Assembly: GCA_963281255.1 (NCBI GenBank)
Contig: OY725491.1
Location: 1,922,001 to 1,986,000, forward strand
Source: Aphrocallistes beatrix
Lineage: Eukaryota; Porifera; Hexactinellida; Sceptrulophora; Aphrocallistidae
Reading direction: 5' to 3'
Length of the DNA: 64,000 bases
The position numbers were made by a program, and so were the translations under genes. This document shows positions 13,091-25,700 of this stretch, piece by piece (within the stretch, counting starts at the first letter, position 1; every line of letters starts with the position of its first letter). The notes under the pieces are model-generated. The model made no database searches. It saw only the letters and a program-made list of their open reading frames with translations, and was not told where the DNA came from.

Positions 13091-13527
13091 TATGTCAAAT
13101 TTGATTAAGGGGCCTCTAAAACAAGAGTGTCCGAACTATGAAAATCGTCAAATTTTGAAATGGTTATAATTATAAAACCAAAAGGTATTGAAAGCTGATA
13201 TTGTACAAATGATCATGCACTAGTATGCAAAACTTACAGGCAAAATTTCAAGAATTTCTGAGATTCTCGACATGGAACAGTTGGTCGAATTGGAATGGAA
13301 TGACCCATATATTTTTTACTCACTGTTGCTAATATTATATGTTTTTGCACACCAAACAAACAAGATGTCCTGGACAACCCCCCATAAGAAATATCCTAAA
13401 TCCGCCCCCTGGAATATACGTAGGTCTGAGGATAACGAGAATGGAGTCGGACGTTCTGGCTGGGCATTCCCGATTTCCAAAGTAGTATCCCACCACGTGC
13501 ACAACTAAGTTCTCAATAATATCAAAT

Positions 13528-13893
13528 AAATTTCGACTCATCATTGAATTATGACGTTATTGTAACATTTTTATAATTAGAAACTTCAGTTTTTCGACTC
13601 AGTCATTTTAGGTAATGGAAGGCAGAAATTTTAATCCGCTTTGTATATTAATATTCTTTATATATAATACAACTATCATTAAAAATGATGAATGTCATCA
13701 CTGCGCATCAAAAAGTGAAAAGATGGCAAATTTTGTTATTTTTCGAGTGATATCGATTATAACAGTAAGTCAGAAGTATTAATAGATTTTAGTATCTACC
13801 AATTAATCAATGTGAGCCTAGGTGCCCAAAGGACTTCTCTGGCAGACACAATGTGTCCACCAGCCGCAATCGCAAACAAGCGAAACGTGCTTG
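13528..13893 (+). repeat. HINE-like repeat, partial inverted copy
   Basis: Body plus hairpin end in the orientation opposite to the pair at 11905-13090, ending 'gccgcaatcgcaaacaagcg'. It lacks the TC terminus and is more diverged than neighbouring copies. Confidence 0.7.
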
Positions 13894-14093
13894 CATATAT
13901 TAAAGACTACTGTTACATTATAATATTTTGGTTTACATTTTCAACGAAAAAGTAGAATCATTTGTTTTGTATTCATTATATAATTCCTGGGGATCTAAAT
14001 TTTGGAATCGAGTATTTCCTGTGCATTTGAGAACCAATTTCCTTCCTAATGTATAACATCGAATAGAAGAAAACTTTTAACGATTAAGTGTTC

Positions 14094-14749
14094 ATCATAT
14101 CCTTACTATTAAAACTCGATTAATGTATATTTATTTATTTATATATATATATACAGGGTGGGCCATAAGTTCTGTCACAAGCTTCATTTGGTATAAAATT
14201 TTTTATACTCAAACAGTCTTAGTTATTATGGTCTTTAGAGATTGTAATTCGAATACTTTCAACGATTTAAAAAGATTTTTCGAGTCTGAGACCTAAAACT
14301 GTGTTTTGTATGGTGAGTTTGGTGAATAAAAAATGTGTCCTGGTTCGCAGCGAAAATCGCGAATCAGAGGCCACTGCTTTTCGAATTATCTTTCTAGAGT
14401 CTTCAAATTCTCGGAAAAAATAGCTCTCACATTTTCCTCGAACACTCTAAATTTGTAGAAATATACGATGTGAAGATCAGTGGATTTTGGGGACAAATTG
14501 GATCAGATTTTTTTGTGATGTGAAAAAAAGTGCCATTTTAGGGAATTTTGCAAAATATACCTAATTTGAACTGCGAATGAATAACTTTTTCTTATGTCTG
14601 AAAATGAATTTAGTGGATTCGTGAAATATTTCTGAATGAATGGCGAATGAAAGGTATCTGGTGTTAAATCGTCATGGAACATCGATTATGTAGACAATTT
14701 ATACAGAAGCAGCGGGACCTGATTTGCGATTTTCGCTGCGAACCATCTG
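14094..14749. repeat. HINE start remnant plus Tc1-like fragment
   Basis: 14098-14126 is the TCCTTACTATTAAAACTCG terminus of the HINE family alone. At 14154 a different element begins, 'cagggtgggccataagttct', whose following about 150 bp match 50144-50330 ('tggtctttagagattgtaattcg'). Both copies later contain 'tcgcagcgaaaatcg'. No transposase is seen and the right terminus is unclear. Confidence 0.55.
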
Positions 14750-15140
14750 CTTGGGTGGTGCAGTGGTTAGGGCGTTTGAATACCAAGACTTAGGTCGCGG
14801 GTTCTAACTTCACTCTAGTCATTTGCATTTACTCTCAATTACATTGCTTCGGTAATGTAATCTGAGCCTACACTCTTGCAGAACCTTAGTGAGCTGAAAG
14901 CACTAAGGATGTCATCTCGATTAAAAGTAAAGTTAGGTCAGGTGCTATCTTCCTTGCCTACTGTTAGCCGAGTTTTTCTCTGTAACACGCTATCATATGC
15001 ACACAGACATGTCATCATATGCATACACACACGCCGCATGCACACATTCAGCAACTATCAGTAGGTTTAGCACCTCACCAAGATTGTAAACCCCCTGAGA
15101 ACATATTAGTATGGATTCGGGGGGTATATAAATCTATAAA
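14750..15140 (+). repeat. tRNA-derived SINE
   Basis: The 5' part resembles a tRNA: an A-box-like 'ggtggtgcagtggttag' and, about 30 bp on, a B-box-like 'cgggttctaacttc'. An unrelated body follows, ending in 'gggggtatataaatctataa', a typical simple tail. This is the layout of a Pol III SINE, not a functional tRNA, because no cloverleaf with acceptor stem can be drawn. Only one copy was noticed here. Confidence 0.7.
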
Positions 15141-15144
15141 CTTT

Positions 15145-15620
15145 TTACCCTGACAAAAGTATTCGACCACCACAGAAACCGCCATACAAATAGTATTAAA
15201 GTAGGTCTATTCATAAAGGGATATGTTCTCAAACTGTAAGGAATACTCTATTTTTTATTTCAAATTCGAAAACTATACATTCTAATTACTCATAATTGAT
15301 AGCATCAGCTTAATTACTATCTCCCAAGTTAATAAATATCAACATTTGAAACTTGATGCTATTTGTCCCAAGTCACAGCCATTATATATGATGGCGTTTA
15401 GTGACACAAAGTGGCATAGGTTGATAATTTTCAACATAAGAATATGTAATTGAGTTGAAACTCTCAATTATGAGTAATTAGAATGTGTAGATTATGAATT
15501 TGAACTAAAAAATAGAGTATTTTCTACTGTTTACGGACATGTTCCTTTTTTAAAAGATCTAATTCAATACTATTTGTATGGAAGTTTTCGTGGTGGTTGA
15601 ATACTTTTGTCCGGGTAGTG
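15145..15620. mobile_element. Tc1-like MITE with long inverted ends
   Basis: The left end 'accctgacaaaagtattcg' and the right end 'aatacttttgtccgggtag' are inverted copies, with similarity continuing well inward. The internal palindromic block around 15230-15530 pairs with itself. A second copy lies at 53826-54581. No open frame is present. Confidence 0.75.
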
Positions 15621-15630
15621 TATATATTTA

Positions 15631-16128
15631 TCTGTAACGAATTGATTGAAGAAACTGCCAGTCACAGAAAGCTAATTTTTTATTTGGCATGTGGGAGTTT
15701 TTTGGCTATGGCTCCAGTAAGTTCTGAGCTCAGACGAAAATGTCGACTCATCATGGAATTATGACGTCATTGTCACATTTTAAAAAGTTAAGCAACAGAG
15801 TTATTCGAGCATAACTCAGCCATTATAGGAGATAGAAGGTTGAAATTTTAATAGAATCTGTATAATAACATATCTCACATATAATGCAACTATCATCAGA
15901 AAATAATGACTCATCACTTTGTTATGACGTCATCATTACGCATCAAAATTTTAAAATTTGACAAATTTGGCGATTTTTCGTGGAATATCGATTATAACTG
16001 TATGACAGACCTATTTCGAGATGTCATCTCCCTTTTAATTAATCAATGTGACCCCAGGCACCCGCAGGACGCCTCCGGCGGACACTTTGTGTCCGCCAGC
16101 CGCGCAAGCAAGCAAGCGAAGCGCGATT
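15631..16128 (+). repeat. HINE-like repeat, near-full inverted copy
   Basis: Starts 'ctgtaacgaattgattgaag' after a short TA-rich stretch and ends with '...agcaagcaagcgaagcgcg'. It is the reverse orientation of the 5613 and 11905 copies. It ends 233 bp before the RNF213-like start codon, so it is the nearest upstream repeat to that gene. Confidence 0.8.
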
Positions 16129-16360
16129 GTATCGGCTATACGGCCTCCCACTTTGTAGATTTCAAATTTAAAGTTGGAAAGCTCTAAAATGAGTTTTTCG
16201 ATGTAATACGATATTCATATTTCACGTTACTTTGAGTACCTTACTGGAGCTGTACTATTAGCCTATCGATTGACATTTCTATTATTATTTCACTAACAAG
16301 TATATTGTACTTTTTAGCTTATCTTGATTTAATGTACATGCATGTGAATTGAATTTAATA
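16129..16360 (+). promoter_or_regulatory. Presumed 5' flank/UTR of the RNF213-like gene
   Basis: 232 bp between the last upstream repeat and the start codon. It is AT-rich, with no obvious TATA box, CpG cluster or recognisable regulatory motif. It is listed only because the promoter or a 5' UTR exon border must lie here or further upstream. The transcription start cannot be read from the sequence. Confidence 0.25.
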
Positions 16361-16787
16361 ATGCCCAAATATTGTCCAGATCCTAACTGTGAATTTCACG
16401 ATCAATACAGAAGGGGCATTAAGGATGCAAATTATTGTGAAAAATGTGGCAATAAATTGGTACCAGAGAAACCGGATAAACCTATCCAGACTAATGCTAA
16501 TACTGAAGATCATATATCTGAGGAAGTTATTCAAGTAATTAACCCTAAAGAAACTAGATATTTTAATATCCATTTTAATAGTCTTCTATATAGTGAACAC
16601 TGCGATCAGATCGACAAAGTTTGTCTCCGAATCGGCCATATTTATTTCAGGAATTTTGAAGTATGCATTGTTCTATTCAATGAAGTTAGAAAAGTTACCA
16701 TACAAGCTAAAGATTATATACATATTCAGGGTACCTTAAATTTTCCCGCAACCCATATAGATGGAAATAGGATATACTTCCCTTATA
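16361..16787 (+). CDS. RNF213: RNF213-like exon 1, part a: N-terminal zinc motif and CBM20-like domain
   Basis: The start codon at 16361 is the first ATG in frame and puts the first cysteine five residues in, as in vertebrate RNF213. The zinc motif has a first Cys pair (YCPDPNC) and a second pair (YCEKCGNKL) about 25 residues later. A short polar linker follows, much shorter than the several-hundred-residue disordered region of the human protein. Then comes a beta-rich segment (about residues 63-142, from ETRYFNIHF to RIYFPY) matching the CBM20-like carbohydrate-binding domain. The reading frame runs straight into the mariner element at 16788 and soon stops there. Confidence 0.88.
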
Positions 16788-19700
16788 CTACGGGCGTTCA
16801 ATAAGTTCTGATCAGTACACTGTAAAACATTTAAAATACACAATAAACAAGTTGTTAATGTTTTATTTTTTCAAAATACTCCCTACGATTATTGATACAG
16901 CGTTGTAAACGTTCTAACCATTGTACAAATACTTTTTTATAGTCCTCTGGAGGTACAAGGTTTAGATACTGGAAAATCGCCGAACCCAGTGCTGCATTTG
17001 TGTCGAAATTACGACCAGAAAGGTACTATTTTAGCTTCGGGAATAAATAAAAGTCACAAGGAGCTAGGTCTGGACTGTAGGGTGGATGCTCAAGCTCAAC
17101 CATCCCCATCCTTGCAATTTTGGCTTTGACCTGCTTGGTTTTGTGAGGGCGGGCATTATCGTGCAATAATTTCAACCCCTTTGCTCCAGTACTAGGTCTT
17201 CGTTTAAAAAGTATTTGTTCAACTTCACGAAGACACTGGTTAGTATAGAAATTCCCTGTAATGGTTTATCCTTTTGGAACTATTATCTGAGCAACTGGGC
17301 CATATCCATCAAATAATATACAGTACATCACCTTGGATGACCTGAAATCGGGCTTAGCGATCATTGGTGGATCAGAGTGACTCTCCTTCCACACCTTGTT
17401 CGCTTCTTTAGATAGAGGTGTGCTATACTGTACCCACGTTTCATCACCAGTCACTACTTCAAATAAACGGCGAGGGTCAGCTCCTTTATACAATTTTAAG
17501 AGGTTTCGGCAACATCTAACCCTGGTTGCCATTGGGCCTTTGTTAAGCAATGAGGGACCCATCGGGCACAAACCTTTGATAGATTGAGTTTTGACTTTAG
17601 AATGTGATCAACACTTCCCGTTGAGATCCCAATAATATGAGTTAACTCTTTAGCAGTGATATGAGGATCTGAATCAACGAGTTCCTTAATAGCACTGGAA
17701 TACTTGGGGACAACCGCCGTAACAGGTGCTCCAGCCCGAGGGTCATCTTCCACAGACTCTCTACCTACCCTAAAGCGCTGGGTCCATCGTCTGACTCCAG
17801 GATAAGATAGAGCATCTTCCATACCGTAGACTTGCACCAAGTCAACATGTATATCGTGCGCAGATTTCCCGAGCAGAGTACGAATCTTAACGTATCATCT
17901 CTGCTCAATATAAGAATTCTTCTTTGATGACGCCATAATTGATTAGTATGCAAAATCGGTTTTACAAAATAATGTGTAAATCAATAAGTATATGGAATAT
18001 CAAGATGAAATAAAAACTGGCTTTTATGTAATTGATAAAATAAACATATTATATGAGCGAATTATGGTACTTGTACAATATAGTCATGTTATCTCTTAAT
18101 GATCAGAACTTATTGAACGCCCGTAGTAGATATTATTTGTTTATGAAAGATGGTAGTAAATGTTATGAAAATATGAGACATCCAGAAGGTATTGAATACA
18201 ATCGCTTATTTGATATCCGCATTGAAGAACAAATAAATGTATTGTATGTTGGACAAGATTACCATCATTATGATATTATGATCCTACCAGAAAGATGTAA
18301 CTGTGAGCTATTTATAAGCATTTCATTTCGACGATATTTGAGTCTACTAACATTATTACCATGCTATTTCAATATGAAAAAAATGGATTCAAAGATGTTG
18401 ATTGAAGACTTCATATCAAAATTTAAAAAAATAGTCAAAATGTTAAATGAGTTTGGAATACAAGACCTTCGTAACATTTCTAACAGAGATAGGATATGGT
18501 CTAGTTCGCAAGTTATCGTAAAAGATGAAATCAAACTAATTGAGACATGGTTATTACATAGTGAGATACTAGGATTACATGTTCACACACAAAATATAGA
18601 ATATATACTCTATCAGATCTATTTGGCTTGCTATTTAATCAACATCTATATTATTAGAAATGACCGAATAATTGAAAAATTGGTGTTATATATGGAGAAA
18701 TTCATTAATTATATTTTACAAATTCCAAAAAATATTTTAGAGGCTATGATCATTACTGAAAGTAAGAATTTCAAAGTGCATATTGAGGATTCACTTGAGC
18801 AATTTATTTTTGATTTGGTAATGCTTAATACGAAATATCAAGAAAAAGCGTTATTTCTTCTCCCATTTTTTCATAAAATTAGACCTACTCTTACTCAATC
18901 ACAGGAAAATTATCCTGAATTCACAAATAGTGAATATTGGGGGTTTCCCGAAAACTGTTCAAAATTTTGGCAAGATGGGATCGAATTGTCTATAATTGAA
19001 AATGCTATGACTAGAGCACAACATGATGAGATTCTTCCTTATAGCATTTTGCTATACACTCTTAATGAAAGAAATGTCCAAGATTTATATTTGATATTAA
19101 CTACAAATCTCCTTCATGGTCGTTTATCATTATTTATAAAACTTCTCATCTTTCGTCTACATATAGCTAAGAAAAATGATATTTGCGTAAGGCAAGACAA
19201 TAAACTCAGATATAATGTCATCACTTTTCTTGATGCTACTCTCTCTGAAGAAGCTGATTCCCTAGATTCTCAGGATATCGACTCTTTAAACAAGCTAACT
19301 GTGCAATTAATAACAGAAGAATTACCTTTACAGTTCATTGATCGTGATTTATTCATATCAGTATTAAAGCTATTATCCCACGGACTTGCAATAATTTCCT
19401 CACGTTCTACAAAAGATCTTCAAGTTCCATTAATTGATCCAACTTCTTTGTTTGAAATCTTTTTTAGACCTTGGTACTTCGCCCATATTGTAAGCGTTCT
19501 AGTTGATAATGTTCTTGTCCAGAAAGACTTAGAAAATGAGATAAAATTCATCGATGATGTATTCCTCTGTATTACATTTCTACCTATATTCCAGTGGGAT
19601 CATATGATGAACTACTTTTTAGAAAACCGATTCGAGAAGAAGAAAGTAGAGCATCAAAACATAGTTGATTTATTCTTATTTTTACATGATGGTAAAAGAC

Positions 19701-22700
19701 ATTCAGAAAAGTTACAGAACCTCATTTATAAAATACTGATTGAGAGAATTCAAGCAGCAAGCTCACTGGAACGACAACTAATGTTAGAAAATTTTTCAGA
19801 TTTAACGGAAGTATCAAGCTTTGAAAAAGTTAGAGAAATTTTGAGCAAAATTCTGCTAGTTGAGAACGAAGTGTTCTTAAATAATCCTATCCCTATAGAA
19901 CATTTCATTAGTTGGACCAGTTGGATTACTTACTTCCAAATTCTGAATTCTAACGACTTTGGCTTTTTTTTATCTGAAAATGCACAGAGTACTCTCGTTT
20001 CTGCTTCCGAAAGATTTGTAATTTTAATAAATTCCTTGAAAGAATTTCAGTTTTCAATATCAGAAATTCAAAAGATTTGTAAAAATGAAGATCAATTCCT
20101 CAAATTAGCTAAACTTATCACGATAAAACTACCGCCTAATGGCATTAGTAGTATCAGAGCAAGTCTACTGAAGAGTAAAAATGCTTTAGAATGTGTAATT
20201 TACCAAACAACAGAGCTAAAGGATTTAAGTCAGCTGCTTAACAAATGTCAAAGTGTTGATAATAGGCTTATTGATGATTTTTTATCTCAAAACATAAAGG
20301 AAACACCAATTATAGACCTATGTGATTATGATGGTGATATATTCACATTAAAACAATGCTTTGATATTAGTAAAATATTCAATTTTTCTCATTTTTCTCA
20401 GATGATGAGATTAATTCATCTCCTGAAGAACTCAGATATTTTTGTCCACATATTAGAAAAGCAATTAAAGATGATACCCCAACTAATAATTAAATTTGAC
20501 ATCGAATTACTATACAATGAAGCATGGCTCCCTGCTCTTAATGTTGGTGCTCAACTGATTGACAAATTTGATCTGCAAACTATACTTATCTCTGAGGTTT
20601 ATGAACTTATCACTGATCTGAGTGATCAAAATAAAATAATGAGCGAATTAAAAATATTAAATTCGGGATGTAGTATAGTAAAAACCAGATTTCAAACAAG
20701 AGAGCTACAATTCAAAAAATGTGCTCACGCTATCTTTAGACTTCATCAGTTTGAGAAATGGGACTGTGTACAAGCTGCTGAAATTATACTTGAGTTTAGA
20801 GATACTTTCTTAATCAAAAGTGATTTCTCTTTAATTGAAGCATTGACAGAGAATACAAAGGATTTTTTCATAACTAAAAGTCTTATTGAAATAACAGAGC
20901 ATATCGTTAAAACTGTTGAGTCCCTGGAATATCTGAAAGATAACGGGTTGGACATAATTGAAGAATTTTTAAAGTATAAAAAATTTATCCAATGGATCAA
21001 GGAAAAAATGAAGAATCTAAACGAAATTAGGACTTTTGTGGATATTTCACTTTCAGCACATGGAAATGATTCTATCGATTACGATAAGATTACTTCTTTC
21101 TCTTCTGTTTGCAATAATTTTGCACCTCTCATATTTGAAATCAGTGCAGAGACTAGCTGCGACATGCTTGTTGCAAATTGTAAAATGGTTGTTGAGAATG
21201 TAAAGATAAACAAGAATCTAATACTCATGGAACGACTGAAAGTAGTAGGAGAAGATATAGAGTATTGGGAAGACATGATACAGTGCCAAAGTTCAGTAGA
21301 AGAAAGTACAATAATGCAACTCAACTTCATAATGAAATCTGGAGTGTTTTCACTCTCTTTAAATAATTCACTTGAACTTAGTGATGTCTTAACTCTAACA
21401 GCTGAGAAAAGGAAAAATGAGAAAAGATTTTATAACCTAAATCAGCTAAGGGAACTACGTAGCAAGTTGACGCTAGTTGTTAGTAAAGTTGAAGACAAGG
21501 AGATCGATTGTCATGAAAAATCTCAGAGTTTTATTCTATTACTGGACATCCTAACTGAAATGGCTTCAATTTTAATCGAATTGGTGCAGAGGGGTGAACA
21601 AACTTCTCTTAAATATGAATTTACCTGCCGCTGTGGTGGAGAGCGTGATCAACTAGACATTAAGTGTTCAGAGTTATATGAACTATCAGAAAGTTGGAAA
21701 CAAAAAATAGAAAATGCTCGAAAAGATCATTATTTCTTGAATTATTTCACAATATCTCAAATAGTACTTCTTCAAAAAGGAATCAGTTCGTTCCTTAACA
21801 ATGAAGAGTGCAATAATTCAGAACAGCTCTATCATCTACTTCGCCTACTTAACTCTGATATTTCAAAGGAACTCATTAATGAGGCTCTGATCAAATCAAA
21901 AATCAGCAAACAAAACTTCCACGATTTTTTGAAATTAGGAATTTTGCTTGAAAATATTAAACAATCAAGCAAGTCCAAGATATCAAGAGAATTTCCCAAT
22001 AATTTTGTCATTGGTAAACCTAATCTTGTTACCGTACCCTCTGCTAGAGTATTTGAATATATATTATCTCTGTACAAGGACAAAGATGGAAATATGCCAC
22101 TTCCTAGATACCATGAAGTTCTGCTTTGTTCATCACAGACAAGTCTGGAAGAAATAAATATATTTTGGTTGAGGGCTCTTAAGACCTCGAAATTTCCTTG
22201 CGATTCACATTTGTACTGTTTAATGAATATTGAGAAGCTACAATACGATGTAGCAATGCAAGCTGTGTCGAAATTTTGGATTTATCAACAAGAAAGTGAA
22301 ATAAATAATGTTTGTTATAAACTTGTCCTCGTATGCACGGAAGAAGAGGAAGAATTATCTTACATGGCTACTGCATTTGATGACTTCAAACAAATTATTT
22401 TATCTGAGTTTGATGTAGAAGACATTAAACTATATCTAAATCAGAAATTTACTCGCAAGCATACATATAATGTTCAATTACATTTCCCAGCTTGGATGGC
22501 AGATAAAGATAGATCAAAAGTAAGGATGGTAGTGTCTGAGAGTGTTGGAGCTGGGAAGTCGCTCTACATCGCGAATTTACAGTCAGACCCCAGTAGTAAG
22601 GCTTCCAAGCGGGTAGTTATTCATGGAAAACGTGCACAGGAAGGAAAACTGACCACCGATCTCTTGTCAAAAAGTTTGAAATTTAAACAAGGATACTTAT

Positions 22701-25700
22701 TCCATGTGGACATCGCATCAACAGTTCATTTAGAATTAGAACCTTTACTCTTTAAGTTGCTCATTTTAGATGCAATTTGTAGCAGCAATGGTGACCTATG
22801 GCACTGCCGAGCGGAGGATTATTACGTTATCGAAATTACTCTAAATTCCAAATTTATGAGTTTAGTGAAATTCGTCCACCTTTATCCTATGATTGAGTGT
22901 ATTCAGCCTTTTGAATCATTAAAAATAACAACTAAGAGTAAAGGTATTAATACTTGGAATATTAAAGAGATGAAAAGGGATGAGTTTCTCAGAGTTTATG
23001 GTTATTTAAATAAATTAATGATAGGAGACAACCTCGACAGATTCATATTTCTTCCAAAAAACTATAATTATGTCTCACATACTGATATTTTAATTGCTAT
23101 CTTCAGATACTGTGGTATTTCGGAGCCATCATGGAGAGAAGTGCGTAATTTTGTTTTCTTTCTTAATAAGCAATTGCTGGATTGCGATGAGTCATATTAC
23201 TGTGACTTAGAATCAACGGAAAGGGGGTGGAAGGGTTTCAAGTCCTTTGTTGTCAAGTTCATGATTCACATGTCTAAGGATTTTGCAACACCTTCTCTTG
23301 ATACAAATCCTGGAACAGATACTGATTATCTTACAACCTTTCAAATCTTGGAGAGGTGCAGATGGGAGAAAAATCCTCATCCTTATATATTTTTCAATCA
23401 AGACAGGCATACAATGACATTTCTTGGATTTCACATAACAAAAGATGGTCATTTAACAGATTCTGAAGATTGTAATACCATACTTGAGAAAGACATAATG
23501 ATACCTCAACTTTTTGAAATCTTAACCCTAAACAGGGTAGATCTTCAAGAGAATTATGAGAACTTAAGTAAGAATGAAAAGATCATGAAAATTGCTAGTG
23601 TTGTAGGGATAAATACATCATTAGATATAGATCCAGATCCTGGATACGTTTTAACTTTAGACAATGTAAAGAAAATTATTGGTATTTTGATGCGCTTTAG
23701 ATGCAATATTCCAGTGGTGATTATGGGTGAAACAGGTTGTGGTAAGACTAGATTGGTTCAGTTCATGTGCGATCTACAAGCACATCATACTGGAGCTAAG
23801 AACATGGTAATTCTGAAGGTACACGGAGCTACGACAGAGCAGGATGTAATAAATAAAGTTAAAGAAGCTGAGAAATTGGCTGAGGAAAACTGGCATAAAT
23901 TGAAATTGGATACTGTTCTATTCTTTGATGAAGCTAACACAAGTTCGGCCATAAGTTTAATCAAGGAGATCATGTGTGACAGAAGGATGTATGGAGAAGA
24001 GATCCGTTCTGATATTGGATTGCAATTTGTCGCAGCATGTAATCCTTACAGAAAACATTCGAAAGAGATGCTCAATAAATTGAATTCTGCTGGGCTTGGA
24101 TTTTTCACTAAGAATGATAAGATTACCGACAGACTAGGAGATATTCCCCTCCGTGAACTTGTGTATAGAGTGATGGAGCTTCCAGCCAGCATGCGGCCTC
24201 TTGTTTGGGACTTTGGCCAGTTGAGCAGTGGCATTGAAAAAATGTACATATGCGAAATTGTATCCAAACAACTAAAAGATTCTAACTGTCATATCCATTC
24301 AAGTCAAGATGTGGTTGATGCATTGACTGAAGTTATGATGTGTGCCCAGGACTATATGAGGAATAAAAAGGATGAATGTAGTTTTGTCAGCTTGAGGGAT
24401 GTAGAGAGAGCGATGAGAGTTTTGGTATGGTTTTACACTAAACTTGATTTATTCCAAGCTAGTAAAGATGTTTTTAAAAGAAAAAGTCATCTTGAACCCC
24501 AGTTATCATACAATATTGGCTTAAAACCCCCTCGGACCAGAATCTCAGGGTACTATGATAGTGAAGAAAATGACTTAATTCATTTACCTGAAACCATTCA
24601 CCGTTATGATTCAGGATTAGAAATGACAAGGAGTGAATCTATAGAAGAGAGTTGTCCCAATGAAAATCCCTGGAGCTTGACTGATGTACCTGTAGCAAGA
24701 AAAACAATAAATCATATTGATTATATTACCTATAGTTTAATTTTGTCATTAGCAGTATGTTACAGAGCTCGACTGCAAGAAAGAGACACATTTGATCTAC
24801 AAATTGCTGCTAAATTAAAAGCTCCATTAACTCAGTTAAGGGACTATGGGGTTATTTCAAGAGAAATTGATCGATGTCAAAATTTGATCCTAGATGAGAT
24901 GAGTATTGATAAAAGTATTGTGAAGAATGGAGCACTTAAAGAGAATGTTTTCATGATGCTTGTGTGTATTCAGTTAAAAATTCCACTTTTCGTTGTAGGA
25001 AAGCCTGGAAGCTCTAAATCTTTAGCGAAGTCCATTATTTCAAACACATTGATGGGAGGAAATTGTCCTAAGAGTAGCATATTGCATAATTTCAAGGAGA
25101 TTCAGTTAATTTCATATCAATGCAACCAGTTGTCAACTGCTGAAGGAATTATTAGTGTATTTCAAAGCTGTAGAAATATACAGCGTAAAACAGGAAGTAA
25201 AAAATTCATAGCATGTGTTGTTCTAGATGAAGTAGGCTTGGCAGAGGATTCCCCTTTACTACCTCTAAAGGTATTACATCCATTACTCGAGGGTTCTAGC
25301 TTTTGTGCAGAACATGATGATATTCCATTAAAATCAGATGATGTGGAAGATCAAGTGGCTTTTATTGGCATTTCTAATTGGTCACTTGATCCAGCAAAAA
25401 TGAACAGAGGAATAATGGTTATGAGGGCAGACCCTGATATTGATGAGTTAGAATATAGTGCTATAGAAATATGCAGGTCTAAAAGCAGTGGAAATTCAGA
25501 GATCAAAAGTATTGAAAACAACATCAGAAAGCTTGCTAAAGCTTATCAGTATCTCACTAAACAAGAAATTTTAAATGTAGATGATAATATTCGAGAATAT
25601 TATGGGCTTCGAGATTTTTATGGCCTCATTAAGATGCTTGTGTTTCTTTGTGAAAAGAGAAATTCTGAATTAAACTCTGAAATATTAAAGCACGCCGTTC

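Larger units (their letters stand above)
9572..13306. mobile_element. Unclassified element with ~0.9-kb terminal inverted repeats
   Basis: The left arm, 9572-10490, begins 'gggtcattccatgtgaaatc'. It is repeated in reverse complement from about 11068 to 13306, ending 'ggaatggaatgaccc'. The right arm is interrupted by two HINE-like copies (11905-13090). The arms stay close over about 900 bp, so the element was mobile or duplicated fairly recently. The spacer of about 580 bp holds short minus-strand open frames but no recognised transposase. TA-rich flanks prevent a safe call of the target duplication. I cannot assign a superfamily. Confidence 0.75.

Noticed and set aside
14750-14830. Functional tRNA gene
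   Set aside because: A- and B-box-like sequences are present but no complete cloverleaf or acceptor stem, and the region continues into a SINE body and tail.
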